Origin: Sphaerisporangium corydalis
GTDB taxonomy: Bacteria > Actinomycetota > Actinomycetes > Streptosporangiales > Streptosporangiaceae
Assembly (NCBI RefSeq): GCF_025506355.1
Contig: NZ_JANZYP010000033.1
Coordinates: forward strand, 33,141-97,140
Direction: 5' to 3'
DNA: 64,000 nt
Below the pieces are notes generated by a model that was not told the origin of the DNA, searched no databases, and worked only from the letters and a program-made list of their open reading frames with translations. Made by a program: the position numbers and the translations under genes. Positions 43,361-51,712 of the stretch are shown here, in pieces (positions within the stretch are counted from its first letter, which is position 1; every line of letters starts with the position of its first letter).

Positions 43361-44254
43361 TCAGGTGACCGGGCCGATCGCATACCCCCTCGAATCGATG
43401 CGCGCCGGGGACAGGGCTTTCGCCCGGCCGGGAATTCGCGGGTCAGGGGCCGGATTGCGCCGGTCCAGCCGGACGGCGAGCGCGCCGAGGCCGATGTTCA
43501 GCGCGATGTAGATCACCGCGATCACCATGGCCGCTGGAATCAAATTGGAAAAGGTCGCCGGAATCAGGCGTATTCCGGCATTGAGCAGATCCTCGTAGGC
43601 GACGATCCAGCCGAGCGCGGTGTCCTTCAGCAGGACCACGAGCTGGCCGACGATCGCCGGCATCATCGCGGTGACCGCCTGCGGCAGCAGGACGTGCCGC
43701 ATGACCTGGGAGGTCCGCAGCCCGATGGCGTAGGCCGCCTCGGACTGGCCCCGGGGGACCGACCGCACACCGGCACGGAAGATCTCGGCCAGGACCGACC
43801 CGTTGTACAGCGTCAGGCCGATGACGACCGAGGTGAACGCGGAGAACGAGCGCCCGAGCAGGGCGAACGACCCGGCCTGGACCAGGAAGATCATGATGAG
43901 CAGCGGGATCGCCCGGCAGAACTCCACCACCGCGCCCACCGGCACCCTGATCCACCGGCGCGCCGACATCCTGCCCACGCCGAGCGCGACGCCGAACGTC
44001 AGGGCGAGCACGGCGCTCACCACCGTCGCGGTGAGCGTCCCGAGCAGGCCGGGCAGTAGCAGGCCCGTCCACACCTGGACGTCCAGGAACGGCTTCCAGA
44101 GCGCGGAGTCCCACTGCCCCTTGGCCTGCAGCCGGGTACCGATCGCGTATCCCGCGCCGAGCACCGCCGTCACCACCAGCAGCGTGACGACGTTGTTCCG
44201 CAGCCGTGCCCGAGGGCCCGGCGTCTCGTACAGCACGTTCACGCCGGCCCTCAC
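43361..44254 (-). CDS. Amino-acid ABC transporter permease, GluD type
   Basis: A 297-residue permease. The GTG start at 44254 overlaps the other permease's stop as GTGA. About five membrane helices, with LPGLLGTLTATVVSAVLALTFGVALG opening the TM core and a coupling loop EAAYAIGLRTSQVMRHVLLPQA. Typical of His/Glu/Gln/Arg/opine importers. It pairs with the permease that follows upstream; the ATPase is not encoded here. Confidence 0.9.
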   Translation of the reverse strand: MRAGVNVLYETPGPRARLRNNVVTLLVVTAVLGAGYAIGTRLQAKGQWDSALWKPFLDVQVWTGLLLPGLLGTLTATVVSAVLALTFGVALGVGRMSARRWIRVPVGAVVEFCRAIPLLIMIFLVQAGSFALLGRSFSAFTSVVIGLTLYNGSVLAEIFRAGVRSVPRGQSEAAYAIGLRTSQVMRHVLLPQAVTAMMPAIVGQLVVLLKDTALGWIVAYEDLLNAGIRLIPATFSNLIPAAMVIAVIYIALNIGLGALAVRLDRRNPAPDPRIPGRAKALSPARIDSRGYAIGPVT

Positions 44255-44925
44255 CGCGACACCGCGAGCCGCCTGGCGAGCCGGCCGAACACCAGCCCGG
44301 CCGGAATCGTCAGCACCATGAAGCCGAGCGCGAAGCCGGCGAAGACCTGGACGCTCGCCCCGTCCTCGTCGAAGAGCAGCTTCATCTGGCGGGACGCCTC
44401 CAGGTAGCCCACCACGTAGACGACCGTCGTGTTCTTGGTGAGCGCGATGACGATGCTGCCCAGCGGGGCGATGACGGCGCGCAACGCCTGCGGCAGCACG
44501 ACCAGTCGCGCCGTCTGGGTGAACGTGAGCCCGATCGACCGTGCCGCCTCGATCTCCCCCCGGGGCACGGTGTTGACGCCCGCGCGCAGCGCTTCGCACA
44601 CGAACGCCGAGGTGTAGCAGGACAGCCCGACGATCGCCAGCCAGAAGTTGTCCATCGACAGGTCGTCCCGGGAGAAGTGCACGTCCAGCGTCGCGCCCAG
44701 CCCCAGCCCGCAGAACAGCAGCACCAGGGTCAGCGGGGTGTTGCGCAGCACGGTGACGTACAGCGTGCCCGCCGCCCGCAGGGCCGGGACGGGGGACACC
44801 CTCATCAGGGCCACCACCAGGCCGAGCGCCGCCGACCACAGACCGGCCGTCACGGCGAGCCGCACGGTTCCCCAGAACGAGACGAGGATGACGCCGAAGT
44901 GGTCGATGAGCGTGTCCGTTCCCAT
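44251..44925 (-). CDS. Amino-acid ABC transporter permease, GluC type
   Basis: A 224-residue permease of the polar amino-acid uptake family. FWGTVRLAVTAGLWSAALGLVV, VLRNTPLTLVLLFCGLGLG and the coupling loop EAARSIGLTFTQTARLVVLPQA are visible. The ATG at 44925 lies 59 bp from the binding-protein stop. It forms the membrane channel with the GluD-type partner. Confidence 0.9.
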   Translation of the reverse strand: MGTDTLIDHFGVILVSFWGTVRLAVTAGLWSAALGLVVALMRVSPVPALRAAGTLYVTVLRNTPLTLVLLFCGLGLGATLDVHFSRDDLSMDNFWLAIVGLSCYTSAFVCEALRAGVNTVPRGEIEAARSIGLTFTQTARLVVLPQALRAVIAPLGSIVIALTKNTTVVYVVGYLEASRQMKLLFDEDGASVQVFAGFALGFMVLTIPAGLVFGRLARRLAVSR

Positions 44926-44984
44926 CCGGGGGGACGGGCCCGGCCGCCGGGGCACGGCGGGCGCCGGGCGCGCGGCCCCTGCCG

Positions 44985-45824
44985 TCAGCCGCAGCCTTCC
45001 GGTCGCGGCTGCTTCGCGTCGAACTTGAAGTTCGCCGCACCGAACCGGAGCCGCATCATCTCCTGGGCGGCGCCCGTGGCGAACATCTTCTGGATGGCCC
45101 GGTCGACGGCCTCGCAGCCCTTCTTGTCGTCGAGCCGCATGCCGACGCCGTACCTCTCGTCGGAGAAGTTCTTCCCGACGATCCTCATCGTCCCCGGCTG
45201 CTGTGCCGCGAAGCCGGCGAGGACGGTGTCGTCGCTGGACACCGCGTCCACCTGGCCGCCGAGCAGGCGGGTGACGCACTCGGCCCACCCGCCGACCTCC
45301 TGCACCTTGGCCTTGACGTGCTGCTCGTCGGTGATCCTCTTGGCCGACACCGAGCCGCTCACCGAGCAGAGCGTCTTGCCCGCGAGGTCCTCGACGCCGG
45401 TGATGGAGGTGTCGCCGGCCCGGACCAGGATGTCCTGATGGGCGACGTAGTAGGGCCCGCCGAAGGTGACCTTCTTCTTGCGGTCGACGGTGATCGAGTA
45501 GCTCGCGAAGACCAGGTCGACCTGGCCCTGCTGGATGAAGGGCTCGCGGTTCGCCGAACGCGTCTCGACCCAGGTGATGTCCTTCTCCGCCACCCCGAGT
45601 TCCTTGGCGACATATTTGGCGATGTCGACGTCCAGCCCTTCGACGGTGCCGTCGGGCTTTTTCACGCCGAGGCCGGGCTGGTCGTATTTGATGCCGATGA
45701 CCAGCTTTTTCTCACTCGCCGCCTTGTCGACGATGGAACCGGAGGTCTGCCCGCCACAGGCGACCAGTCCGGTGGCCAACAGGATCGCGGACGTCGCCAT
45801 CCGCGGACCGCTGGAAGTCCTCAT
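44985..45824 (-). CDS. Amino-acid ABC transporter substrate-binding lipoprotein
   Basis: A 279-residue extracytoplasmic solute-binding protein, family 3. The signal peptide ends in a lipobox LVACGG. KLVIGIKYDQPGLGVKKPDG, VEGLDVDIAKYVAKELG and DLVFASYSITVDRKKKVTF match glutamate/polar amino-acid binders. AAGGAGAGG precedes the ATG at 45824. It starts a three-gene importer operon (no ATPase) between the oxidoreductase and ligase blocks, suggesting uptake of an amino-acid precursor or of the product. Confidence 0.92.
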   Translation of the reverse strand: MRTSSGPRMATSAILLATGLVACGGQTSGSIVDKAASEKKLVIGIKYDQPGLGVKKPDGTVEGLDVDIAKYVAKELGVAEKDITWVETRSANREPFIQQGQVDLVFASYSITVDRKKKVTFGGPYYVAHQDILVRAGDTSITGVEDLAGKTLCSVSGSVSAKRITDEQHVKAKVQEVGGWAECVTRLLGGQVDAVSSDDTVLAGFAAQQPGTMRIVGKNFSDERYGVGMRLDDKKGCEAVDRAIQKMFATGAAQEMMRLRFGAANFKFDAKQPRPEGCG

Positions 45825-45883
45825 GGTCCTCTCCTTTTCGGCCGCTTTCGAAGCGACCGGCCGGCGGCACGGTGGATATATGA

Positions 45884-45912
45884 CGGGGGCCCCGGGATCA
45901 CCGAGGCCCCCG
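45884..45912 (-). terminator. Hairpin terminator after the aldehyde dehydrogenase gene
   Basis: CGGGGGCC (45884-45891) pairs with GGCCCCCG (45905-45912). A second short hairpin, GCCCT/AGGGC, follows at 45912-45927. Both lie just beyond the minus-strand dehydrogenase stop, ending the long upstream transcript. Confidence 0.75.
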
Positions 45913-45940
45913 CCCTTTCGGGAGGGCTTTCGGGCGGTCG

Positions 45941-47410
45941 CTATTCGGATCCGACACGAATCGCGACGGCCTTGCACCGGGTGTACTCACGGAGGGCCTG
46001 GAACCCCTTCTCCCGTCCGAAGCCGGACTTCTTGTAACCGCCGAATGGTAGTTCGACGGCGCCGGCCGCGCTGTAGTTGTTGACGAACACCTGTCCGACG
46101 CGCAGTTCGCGGATCAGCCGTTGCGCGAGGCCCACGTTCTGCGTCCACACCCCCGCGCTCAGCCCGTACGGTGTCCCGTTGGCGAGCGCGATGGCCTCGT
46201 CGGCGTCGGAGAAGCCGGTGACGCACAGCACGGGGCCGAAGATCTCCTCGTGCGAGATGTCCGAGCCGGGCGGCACGTCGTCGAAGATCGTCGGCTGCAC
46301 GAAGAACCCGTCGCCCAGTTCCGGGTCGTCGGGCAGGCCGCCGCCCGTGACGAGCCTGCTGTCGCGACGGCCGCGCTCGATGTAGTCGAGGACGCGGGAC
46401 CGCTGCTTGGCGCTGATGACCGGGCCGACGTCCGGATCGGTCCGCCCGGCGCCGATGCGCAGCATCTTGAACACCTCCACCAGGGCGGCCACGACCATGT
46501 CGTGGATGTCCTCGTGGACCAGGACCCGGGAGCCGGCCGAGCAGTTCTGGCCGGCGTGCTCCACGATCGAGGCCACGATGAGCTGGATGGCCCGCTCGGG
46601 CTCGAAGTCGGGGAACAGGATGTGCGGTGACTTGCCGCCCAGTTCGAGGGTCACCGGCACGATGTTCTTCGCCGCGCTGGTCATCACCATCTCGCCGACG
46701 GCGCGGGACCCGGTGAAGGCCAGGTGGTCCAGGCCGTCGTGGGCCGACAGGGCCGCGCCCGCCTCGGCGCCGTAGCCCGGGACGACGTTGAGCACGCCGG
46801 GCGGGAATCCGGCCTCCAGGGCCAGGTCGCCGAGCCGGAGCGCCGTCAGCGGCGCCTCCTCCGCGGGCTTCAGCACGCAGCAGTTCCCCGCGGCCAGGGC
46901 CGGGGCGATCGTGCGGGCCGACACCTGCAGCGGGTAGTTCCACGGCACGATGTGGCCGCAGACGCCGTGCGGCTCGGGCAGCGTGTAGGCGAACAGGTCG
47001 GGCGTGGACAGCAGGGTGTCGCCGAAGAGCGCCTCGGCGCACCCGGCGTAGAACTCGAAGTAGCGTGCCGCGACGTCCGCGTCGACGTAGGCCTGCCGGA
47101 TCGGCTTGCCGGTGTCCAGCGTCTCCAGCTCGGCCAGCTCGCCTCGGTGCGCGCGCAGCACGGCGGCCATGCGGCGGCAGGCGTTGGCCCGGTCGGCGGG
47201 TGAGGTCCTGCGCCAGTCGCTCTCGAAGGCGGACCGCGCCGAGGTGACGGCGAGGTCGATCTCCTCGGTCCCGCAGCGGGCGACGCGCGCGCACAGGAGA
47301 CCCGTGGAGGGGTCGAGGTCGTCGAAGCTGTCGCTCGCCTCGATGTGCTCACCACCGATGATCGCCTGCCGTACGGGCAGCCGCTCCGTCCTGTTCGTCG
47401 TCATGGTCAT
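45941..47410 (-). CDS. Aldehyde dehydrogenase family protein
   Basis: A 489-residue NAD(P)-dependent aldehyde dehydrogenase. The substrate/cofactor elements HIVPWNYPLQVSARTIAPAL, FTGSRAVGEMVM, catalytic Glu in VTLELGGKSP and catalytic Cys in EHAGQNCSAGSR are all intact. The closest-looking groups are betaine-aldehyde or gamma-aminobutyraldehyde dehydrogenases. It lies 29 bp after the alcohol-dehydrogenase gene, so the pair could convert an alcohol or hydroxyacid to an acid. The start is the ATG at 47410; an ATG at 47404 is equally readable. Confidence 0.9.
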   Translation of the reverse strand: MTMTTNRTERLPVRQAIIGGEHIEASDSFDDLDPSTGLLCARVARCGTEEIDLAVTSARSAFESDWRRTSPADRANACRRMAAVLRAHRGELAELETLDTGKPIRQAYVDADVAARYFEFYAGCAEALFGDTLLSTPDLFAYTLPEPHGVCGHIVPWNYPLQVSARTIAPALAAGNCCVLKPAEEAPLTALRLGDLALEAGFPPGVLNVVPGYGAEAGAALSAHDGLDHLAFTGSRAVGEMVMTSAAKNIVPVTLELGGKSPHILFPDFEPERAIQLIVASIVEHAGQNCSAGSRVLVHEDIHDMVVAALVEVFKMLRIGAGRTDPDVGPVISAKQRSRVLDYIERGRRDSRLVTGGGLPDDPELGDGFFVQPTIFDDVPPGSDISHEEIFGPVLCVTGFSDADEAIALANGTPYGLSAGVWTQNVGLAQRLIRELRVGQVFVNNYSAAGAVELPFGGYKKSGFGREKGFQALREYTRCKAVAIRVGSE

Positions 47411-47439
47411 CGTGTCAGTCCAATCTCGGCCGGGCGGTC

Positions 47440-48771
47440 TCACCCGGTCAGGGAGGCCTCGAAAATGCGGGTGAGCTGTTCGGGGCCGACGTCACGCGGG
47501 CAGCACGCGAGCAGCCGCTGCTGCTTCATCGCGCCGGCGACCAGATCGGCGATGTCCTTGTGCGCGTAGCCGAAGCCGGCGATCCCTCGGGGGCCGCCGG
47601 TGTCGGTGATCAGGTCGAGCAGGGTCTGCGGCAGCAGGTCGGCGCCGTTCCGCGCCGTCACCCCCGAGACGCTGGCCCCGAGCAGCTCCGCGGCACGCAG
47701 GTGGCGACGGGGGGAGGCCGCGTAGGTGAACTCGAAGGCGGCGGGCGCGGTGGCGATCACCGACTCCCCGTGCGGGACGAAGGCGTGGTCCACCGTGTAG
47801 TCACGGGGGCGGTAGCCGGTCACCATGCCCGCGATGGGGTACCCGGAGGCGTGCGGAATGTGCGTCCCGGCGTTGCCGAACCCCATGCCGGCGAACGTGG
47901 CCGCCTGGCTCATGCCGGTGCGTGCCTCCAGGTCGAGCGGGTTGAAGACCGCCCGGCGCAGGTAACGGCCGATCAGGAGGAGGGCCTGCTCCGCCCACAT
48001 GTCGCTGATGGGGTTGGCGCCGACGTAGATCGGGCGCGTGCCCGGGGAGGCGTACGGGCGGCGGTGGTCGTAGGCGCGCGCGGTGTAGGACTCGCAGGCG
48101 TGGGTGAGCACGTCGTAGCCGGAGGCGGCGGTGACGGCCGGCGGCATGGTGAGGGTGTTGAGCGGGTCGACGATCGCGGCGGAGGGCCGGAGCCGGAGAT
48201 CGCTGATCCCGGTTTTCAGCCGCATGCCCGCTACGCCGAGCGCCACCATCGCCGTGCACTCGCTCCCGCTTCCGGCGGTCGTCGGCACGGCCACCAGCGG
48301 CTTCAGCGGCCCCGGGATCGCCAGGCCGTCACCGATCGGCTTGTTGAGGTAGCGCCGCAGGTCCGTCCCGGGGAAGCTGCCCAGCAGGTTGAGCATCTTG
48401 GCGGTGTCGATCGAGCTTCCGCCGCCCACGGCCACGTACCCGCCGACCTCCCGGCCGGCCAGCTTCCTCGCGGCCTCCTCGCACCCCTGGTCGGTGGGTT
48501 CGATCTCGGCCTGGTCGAACACCGACACCTCGATGTCCTCGCGCTCGATCAGGCCGCGCACGCGATCGGGCAGCCCGAGCCTCGCCAGGTTGGCGTCGGT
48601 CACCAGCAGCACCGACCGGACGCCGAGCTGCCGCAACTCGTGCCCGATGTCGCGGGTCGAATCCGCACCCAGGCGCAGCGGCGGCGCCTGCCAGGTGACG
48701 ACCGTCTCGTGCGGGAAGGCGAAGGGGGCCGCCTCCTCGCGTACCTCGGTCTCCGCCGGTGAACCCCGCAT
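47440..48771 (-). CDS. Iron-containing alcohol dehydrogenase, hydroxyacid-oxoacid transhydrogenase-like
   Basis: A 443-residue family III alcohol dehydrogenase. GGYVAVGGGSSIDTAKM binds the nucleotide, VAVPTTAGSGSECTAMVAL is the core motif, and AGTHIPHASGYPIAGMV with VDHAFVPHGESV carries metal-ligand histidines. The HIPHA region and GVTARNGADLLPQTL are those of hydroxyacid-oxoacid transhydrogenase, which oxidises 4-hydroxybutyrate using 2-oxoglutarate. GGGGAG upstream sets the ATG at 48771. In this locus it may act on a hydroxy-aldehyde related to aspartate semialdehyde, or on formaldehyde. Confidence 0.88.
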   Translation of the reverse strand: MRGSPAETEVREEAAPFAFPHETVVTWQAPPLRLGADSTRDIGHELRQLGVRSVLLVTDANLARLGLPDRVRGLIEREDIEVSVFDQAEIEPTDQGCEEAARKLAGREVGGYVAVGGGSSIDTAKMLNLLGSFPGTDLRRYLNKPIGDGLAIPGPLKPLVAVPTTAGSGSECTAMVALGVAGMRLKTGISDLRLRPSAAIVDPLNTLTMPPAVTAASGYDVLTHACESYTARAYDHRRPYASPGTRPIYVGANPISDMWAEQALLLIGRYLRRAVFNPLDLEARTGMSQAATFAGMGFGNAGTHIPHASGYPIAGMVTGYRPRDYTVDHAFVPHGESVIATAPAAFEFTYAASPRRHLRAAELLGASVSGVTARNGADLLPQTLLDLITDTGGPRGIAGFGYAHKDIADLVAGAMKQQRLLACCPRDVGPEQLTRIFEASLTG

Positions 48772-48785
48772 CGTCCGCTCCCCGT

Positions 48786-49556
48786 TCAGCACCCGCGCAC
48801 CGCGACCTTCCGCGCCGCGGGGAGCACGCCGAAGGTGGACAGGATGGCGTTCGCGGCCGCGGCCGTGGGGACGGTCAACAGGCAGAGCATGCGGTCCCCC
48901 GGCGAGGTGACCTTCGCGAAGTAGTCGTTCACCGCCTTGTTCGACGACGACGGCAGCGCCGGGTACAGGTCGGGCGGCACGCCGATGCCCCGGATGATCC
49001 CGCTGTCGGGGTCGAAGGGGTGACCCCCGGCGACGACCCGTGCGACCTGCATGGCGAGGCGCCGCTGCGAGGCGTCCTGCCCTCCCGGGGCCGGGACCTG
49101 GGGATAGATCGTCACACCGGGGACGCGGGTGAAGGCGCTCATCGCGCAGTACACCGTGGGGTTGTAGGTCTTGAGCACGATGAGGCGCGGGAAGCCCCGT
49201 TCGGAACCCTGCAGGGCCGCGAAGTGACTGCCCCAGCTTCTCGGGAACGTGGAGGTCCGCTGCTGGCGCTGGCCGATGAACTGGGTCAGCACGTGCAGGA
49301 ACGGCTCGCCGGACGGCAGGACCGACCAGCGTGACGACAGCGCGCCCACCGCCGAGCCGTCGCTCGTCCGCGTCGCCACGGTGACCAGGTCGGCCTCCCG
49401 GAACATGTCGCGCCGGACGGAGAACAGCCGGGCCATCTCCAGGTCCGGCAGCGCGGCCGTGAGCCCGTCGATCAGCCACTCCTCCACGCCCTGCGTCAGC
49501 TCGCGGCGGGGTACCAGGCTCCTGATCTCGACATCGCCGGAATGGTCTGCGTCCAT
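48786..49556 (-). CDS. Unrecognised protein, possibly GNAT-like acyltransferase
   Basis: A 256-residue soluble protein without a clear family motif. The middle, GALSSRWSVLPSGEPFLHVLTQFIGQRQQRT, reads like strand 4 to helix 3 of GNAT acetyltransferases, and VLKTYNPTVYCAMSAFTRVPG like their C-terminal helix. The acyl-CoA loop is not canonical. Position between the diiron oxidase and alcohol dehydrogenase, with short gaps, indicates the same pathway. The ATG at 49556 is chosen; a GTG at 49565 is possible. Its own stop lies 14 bp before the next start. Confidence 0.6.
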   Translation of the reverse strand: MDADHSGDVEIRSLVPRRELTQGVEEWLIDGLTAALPDLEMARLFSVRRDMFREADLVTVATRTSDGSAVGALSSRWSVLPSGEPFLHVLTQFIGQRQQRTSTFPRSWGSHFAALQGSERGFPRLIVLKTYNPTVYCAMSAFTRVPGVTIYPQVPAPGGQDASQRRLAMQVARVVAGGHPFDPDSGIIRGIGVPPDLYPALPSSSNKAVNDYFAKVTSPGDRMLCLLTVPTAAAANAILSTFGVLPAARKVAVRGC

Positions 49557-49638
49557 CGCTCTCACTTCTTCGGTGATCTGGTTGCTGTCCTCGTGGCCCG
49601 TTCGGTCGGATACCGGGATCTCGGCGTGCCCGCGTGGC

Positions 49639-50364
49639 TCAGATCGCGACCGGCTGGGGGAACATCATCGGCTCGCCGGCGTCCACGGTGAGCTGGTACA
49701 GCTCCAGGAAGTACAGCTGCCAGAGGCGGTAGATGTCCTGCAGGTGGAGCATGACCTTCATCTCGTCGGCCGGCGCCTTGACCAGGCTCTCCAGTACCGC
49801 CCACACGAAGTCGTCGTGCTCGTCCTCGAGGTCGACGCCGACGTGCGCGCGCTGGCCCTTGACCTTGTCCTTGCCGAGGGTCTTCTCCAGGTTGTCCAGC
49901 CAGTCCGGCTGGGTGCGCGTGGTGACGTACTCCACGAAGTACACGCTCGCGATGAGGGCGATCGGCGTCCCTTCGTACTCGATGCCGTACTGCAGGTAGC
50001 CCGTGAGCAGCTTGGTGGACAGCATCGGCTCGGTGGAGTAGATCTCGTCCTTCTGCACGCCGACCTTGGCCAGGTCCGCCGCGAACAGGGTGTCGTGCAG
50101 CATCTCGTCGTCGGTGTAGTGCGCCCACGCCTTGGCGTTGATCGGGTCGACCTTGGTGAAGTACTGGAGCGCGAGCGCGTCGATGGTGCGCTTGCGGCGG
50201 AGCCGCAGGATCGTCTCGATGTTGTGCCGCTTGTAGTAGTCGAGGTTGATCTCGGTGCCTTCGAGCTGGTGGCGGGCGTAGGGGACGTTCTTGTAGAAGT
50301 CCCGGATGCACTCGTCCAGGTAGTCGTCAACCCGGCGGCGGAGCTCCGGCATCGTGGTCTTCAT
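49639..50364 (-). CDS. Haem-oxygenase-like diiron oxidase
   Basis: A 241-residue all-helical protein of the TenA/PqqC-like iron-containing redox family. Likely metal ligands are in AHYTDDEMLHDTLF (Glu and His) and in RAHVGVDLEDEHDDFVW (His, Asp/Glu, His). EPMLSTKLLTGYLQYGIEYEG lies between, in a pattern I associate with BesC-type lysine-fragmenting oxidases. Such enzymes use two irons and O2 to cleave or hydroxylate amino acids. GGAAAGG precedes the ATG. It follows the second M29-like gene by 57 bp. The substrate is inferred, not shown. Confidence 0.78.
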   Translation of the reverse strand: MKTTMPELRRRVDDYLDECIRDFYKNVPYARHQLEGTEINLDYYKRHNIETILRLRRKRTIDALALQYFTKVDPINAKAWAHYTDDEMLHDTLFAADLAKVGVQKDEIYSTEPMLSTKLLTGYLQYGIEYEGTPIALIASVYFVEYVTTRTQPDWLDNLEKTLGKDKVKGQRAHVGVDLEDEHDDFVWAVLESLVKAPADEMKVMLHLQDIYRLWQLYFLELYQLTVDAGEPMMFPQPVAI

Positions 50365-50421
50365 GGTTGGTCCGTGCCTTTCCTGTTGGGTTCGCTCAGG
50401 TCGCGTGATGGAAGGCCCGCG

Positions 50422-51552
50422 TCAGTGGCAGCCGCAGCTGCCCGCGTAGGTCCGCTTGATCTTCCTGGCGCCGTGACCGAGCAGGGGGCCGCTGCCCAGC
50501 ACGATGGTGTCCGAGCTGTCGGTGACCACGGTGTCGGGGCACAGGAACGTCAGGGCGAAGCGGGTGAACGGCGTCAGGCCGACGCCGATGTGCACCGCGC
50601 CGCCGGTCGCGCCGAAGGGCTCGTTCAGGCCGCAGTTGCCGGGTACGGTCCGCATGTCGGTGTTGATGCCGAAGCCCAGCTCCCAGATCGTGCGGTAGCG
50701 GGGGTCCTCGGTGAGCAGCTCCTCGAAGGCCGCGACCAGCCCGGCCGTCGGCGCGGCGGTGTCGGCGCCGCGCACACCGGTGATCACGCCGTCGCGCACG
50801 TCGAGCAGGACGGGATGCCGCTCCAGTGGCGCCAGGCGTTCGTACAGGCGGGCCTGCGGCTCGACGAGCGCCTCGTCGTACCCGGCGTGCACGATCGCCG
50901 GTCCGCGCAGGGTGAGCGTCCCGTCCAGCGCGAGGCCGCGGTCGGGGTCGAAGTCGGTGATCTCGATCGGGAGGACGCTGAGCTCGCCGGCGGGGGCGAT
51001 CTGCTGCTCACCGGGGCCGAGGTAGCCGGCCTGCTGGTTCCACACGTAGTCGCCGCCGGTCGGGTCGAATTGGCACGCGGTGGAGCGGGCGTCGTCCGCG
51101 AAACGCAGGCCGCCCGACTCCTCCACGGCTTCGAAGAACTGGTCGGCGCGCTTGGCCTGCGCGCTGGGATCGGTGCGCTCGACGACGCCCAGGAAGTACC
51201 GGATGTTCTCCACGGTGACCGGGGTCGACGCGCACGGCATGACGACGATCCGCCGCCCCGCTCCGATGAGCTCGGCCTCGGGCGAGGACAGGAACGCGCG
51301 CCTGCGGATGACGACGACGTCCGCGCTCGCGGGGATGTCGTCGGTCAGGACGCTGTCGAGGGGGCGTCCGGCCTCGACCGGCACGATGCGGCTGTCGCGG
51401 TACGACCGCGCGCCGTAGGTTCCGTGCGATCCGCCGCTCTCGTCGAGGAGGAAGTCGTCCGCGAGGTCGGCGTCGGTCACGAGACAGAATGTGTCAGCGG
51501 GCGCGCCGAACTGCCGGAAGGCGGCCGGCTTCACCATGATCTGGCGCTTCAT
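50422..51552 (-). CDS. M29-like protein A, degenerate metal site, Cys-rich C-terminus
   Basis: A 376-residue paralogue of the protein at 51850. NQQAGYLGPGEQQIAPAGE and the ISVLPIE-type segment SVLPIEITDFDPDRG are shared and resemble the GE-containing strand of M29 aminopeptidases and 2,5-dihydroxypyridine dioxygenases. Where its sister has GHAMN, NHAMNE, LHWGLG and YHLDIV, this protein has GFGIN, NCGLNE, VHIGVG and FALTFL, so most candidate His/Asp ligands are gone. It ends in YAGSCGCH, absent from the sister. It may be a regulatory or partner subunit. AGGACAG precedes the ATG at 51552. Confidence 0.7.
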   Translation of the reverse strand: MKRQIMVKPAAFRQFGAPADTFCLVTDADLADDFLLDESGGSHGTYGARSYRDSRIVPVEAGRPLDSVLTDDIPASADVVVIRRRAFLSSPEAELIGAGRRIVVMPCASTPVTVENIRYFLGVVERTDPSAQAKRADQFFEAVEESGGLRFADDARSTACQFDPTGGDYVWNQQAGYLGPGEQQIAPAGELSVLPIEITDFDPDRGLALDGTLTLRGPAIVHAGYDEALVEPQARLYERLAPLERHPVLLDVRDGVITGVRGADTAAPTAGLVAAFEELLTEDPRYRTIWELGFGINTDMRTVPGNCGLNEPFGATGGAVHIGVGLTPFTRFALTFLCPDTVVTDSSDTIVLGSGPLLGHGARKIKRTYAGSCGCH

Positions 51553-51625
51553 CTGTTCTGTCCTGTTCGCTACGTGTCGCGGGTGCGGGGGACCTTCGGT
51601 CGGCGCGGAGGCGTGAGCCATGGGA

Positions 51626-51655
51626 GGCAGGTGGGCCGAGACCGGCCCACCTGCC
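51626..51655 (-). terminator. Strong hairpin between the short peptide gene and M29-like gene A
   Basis: A perfect 13-bp stem, GGCAGGTGGGCCG (51626-51638) with CGGCCCACCTGCC (51643-51655) and a four-base loop. It begins 58 bases after the peptide stop and ends 74 bases before the next start. A partial terminator or mRNA stabiliser here would give more peptide than downstream enzyme, as in many peptide-precursor operons. Confidence 0.8.
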
Positions 51656-51712
51656 GGTAATTCAGTTCGACGAGGCACTAATGTTTCAGCAACCTCGCGT
51701 TACGCGGGTCGC

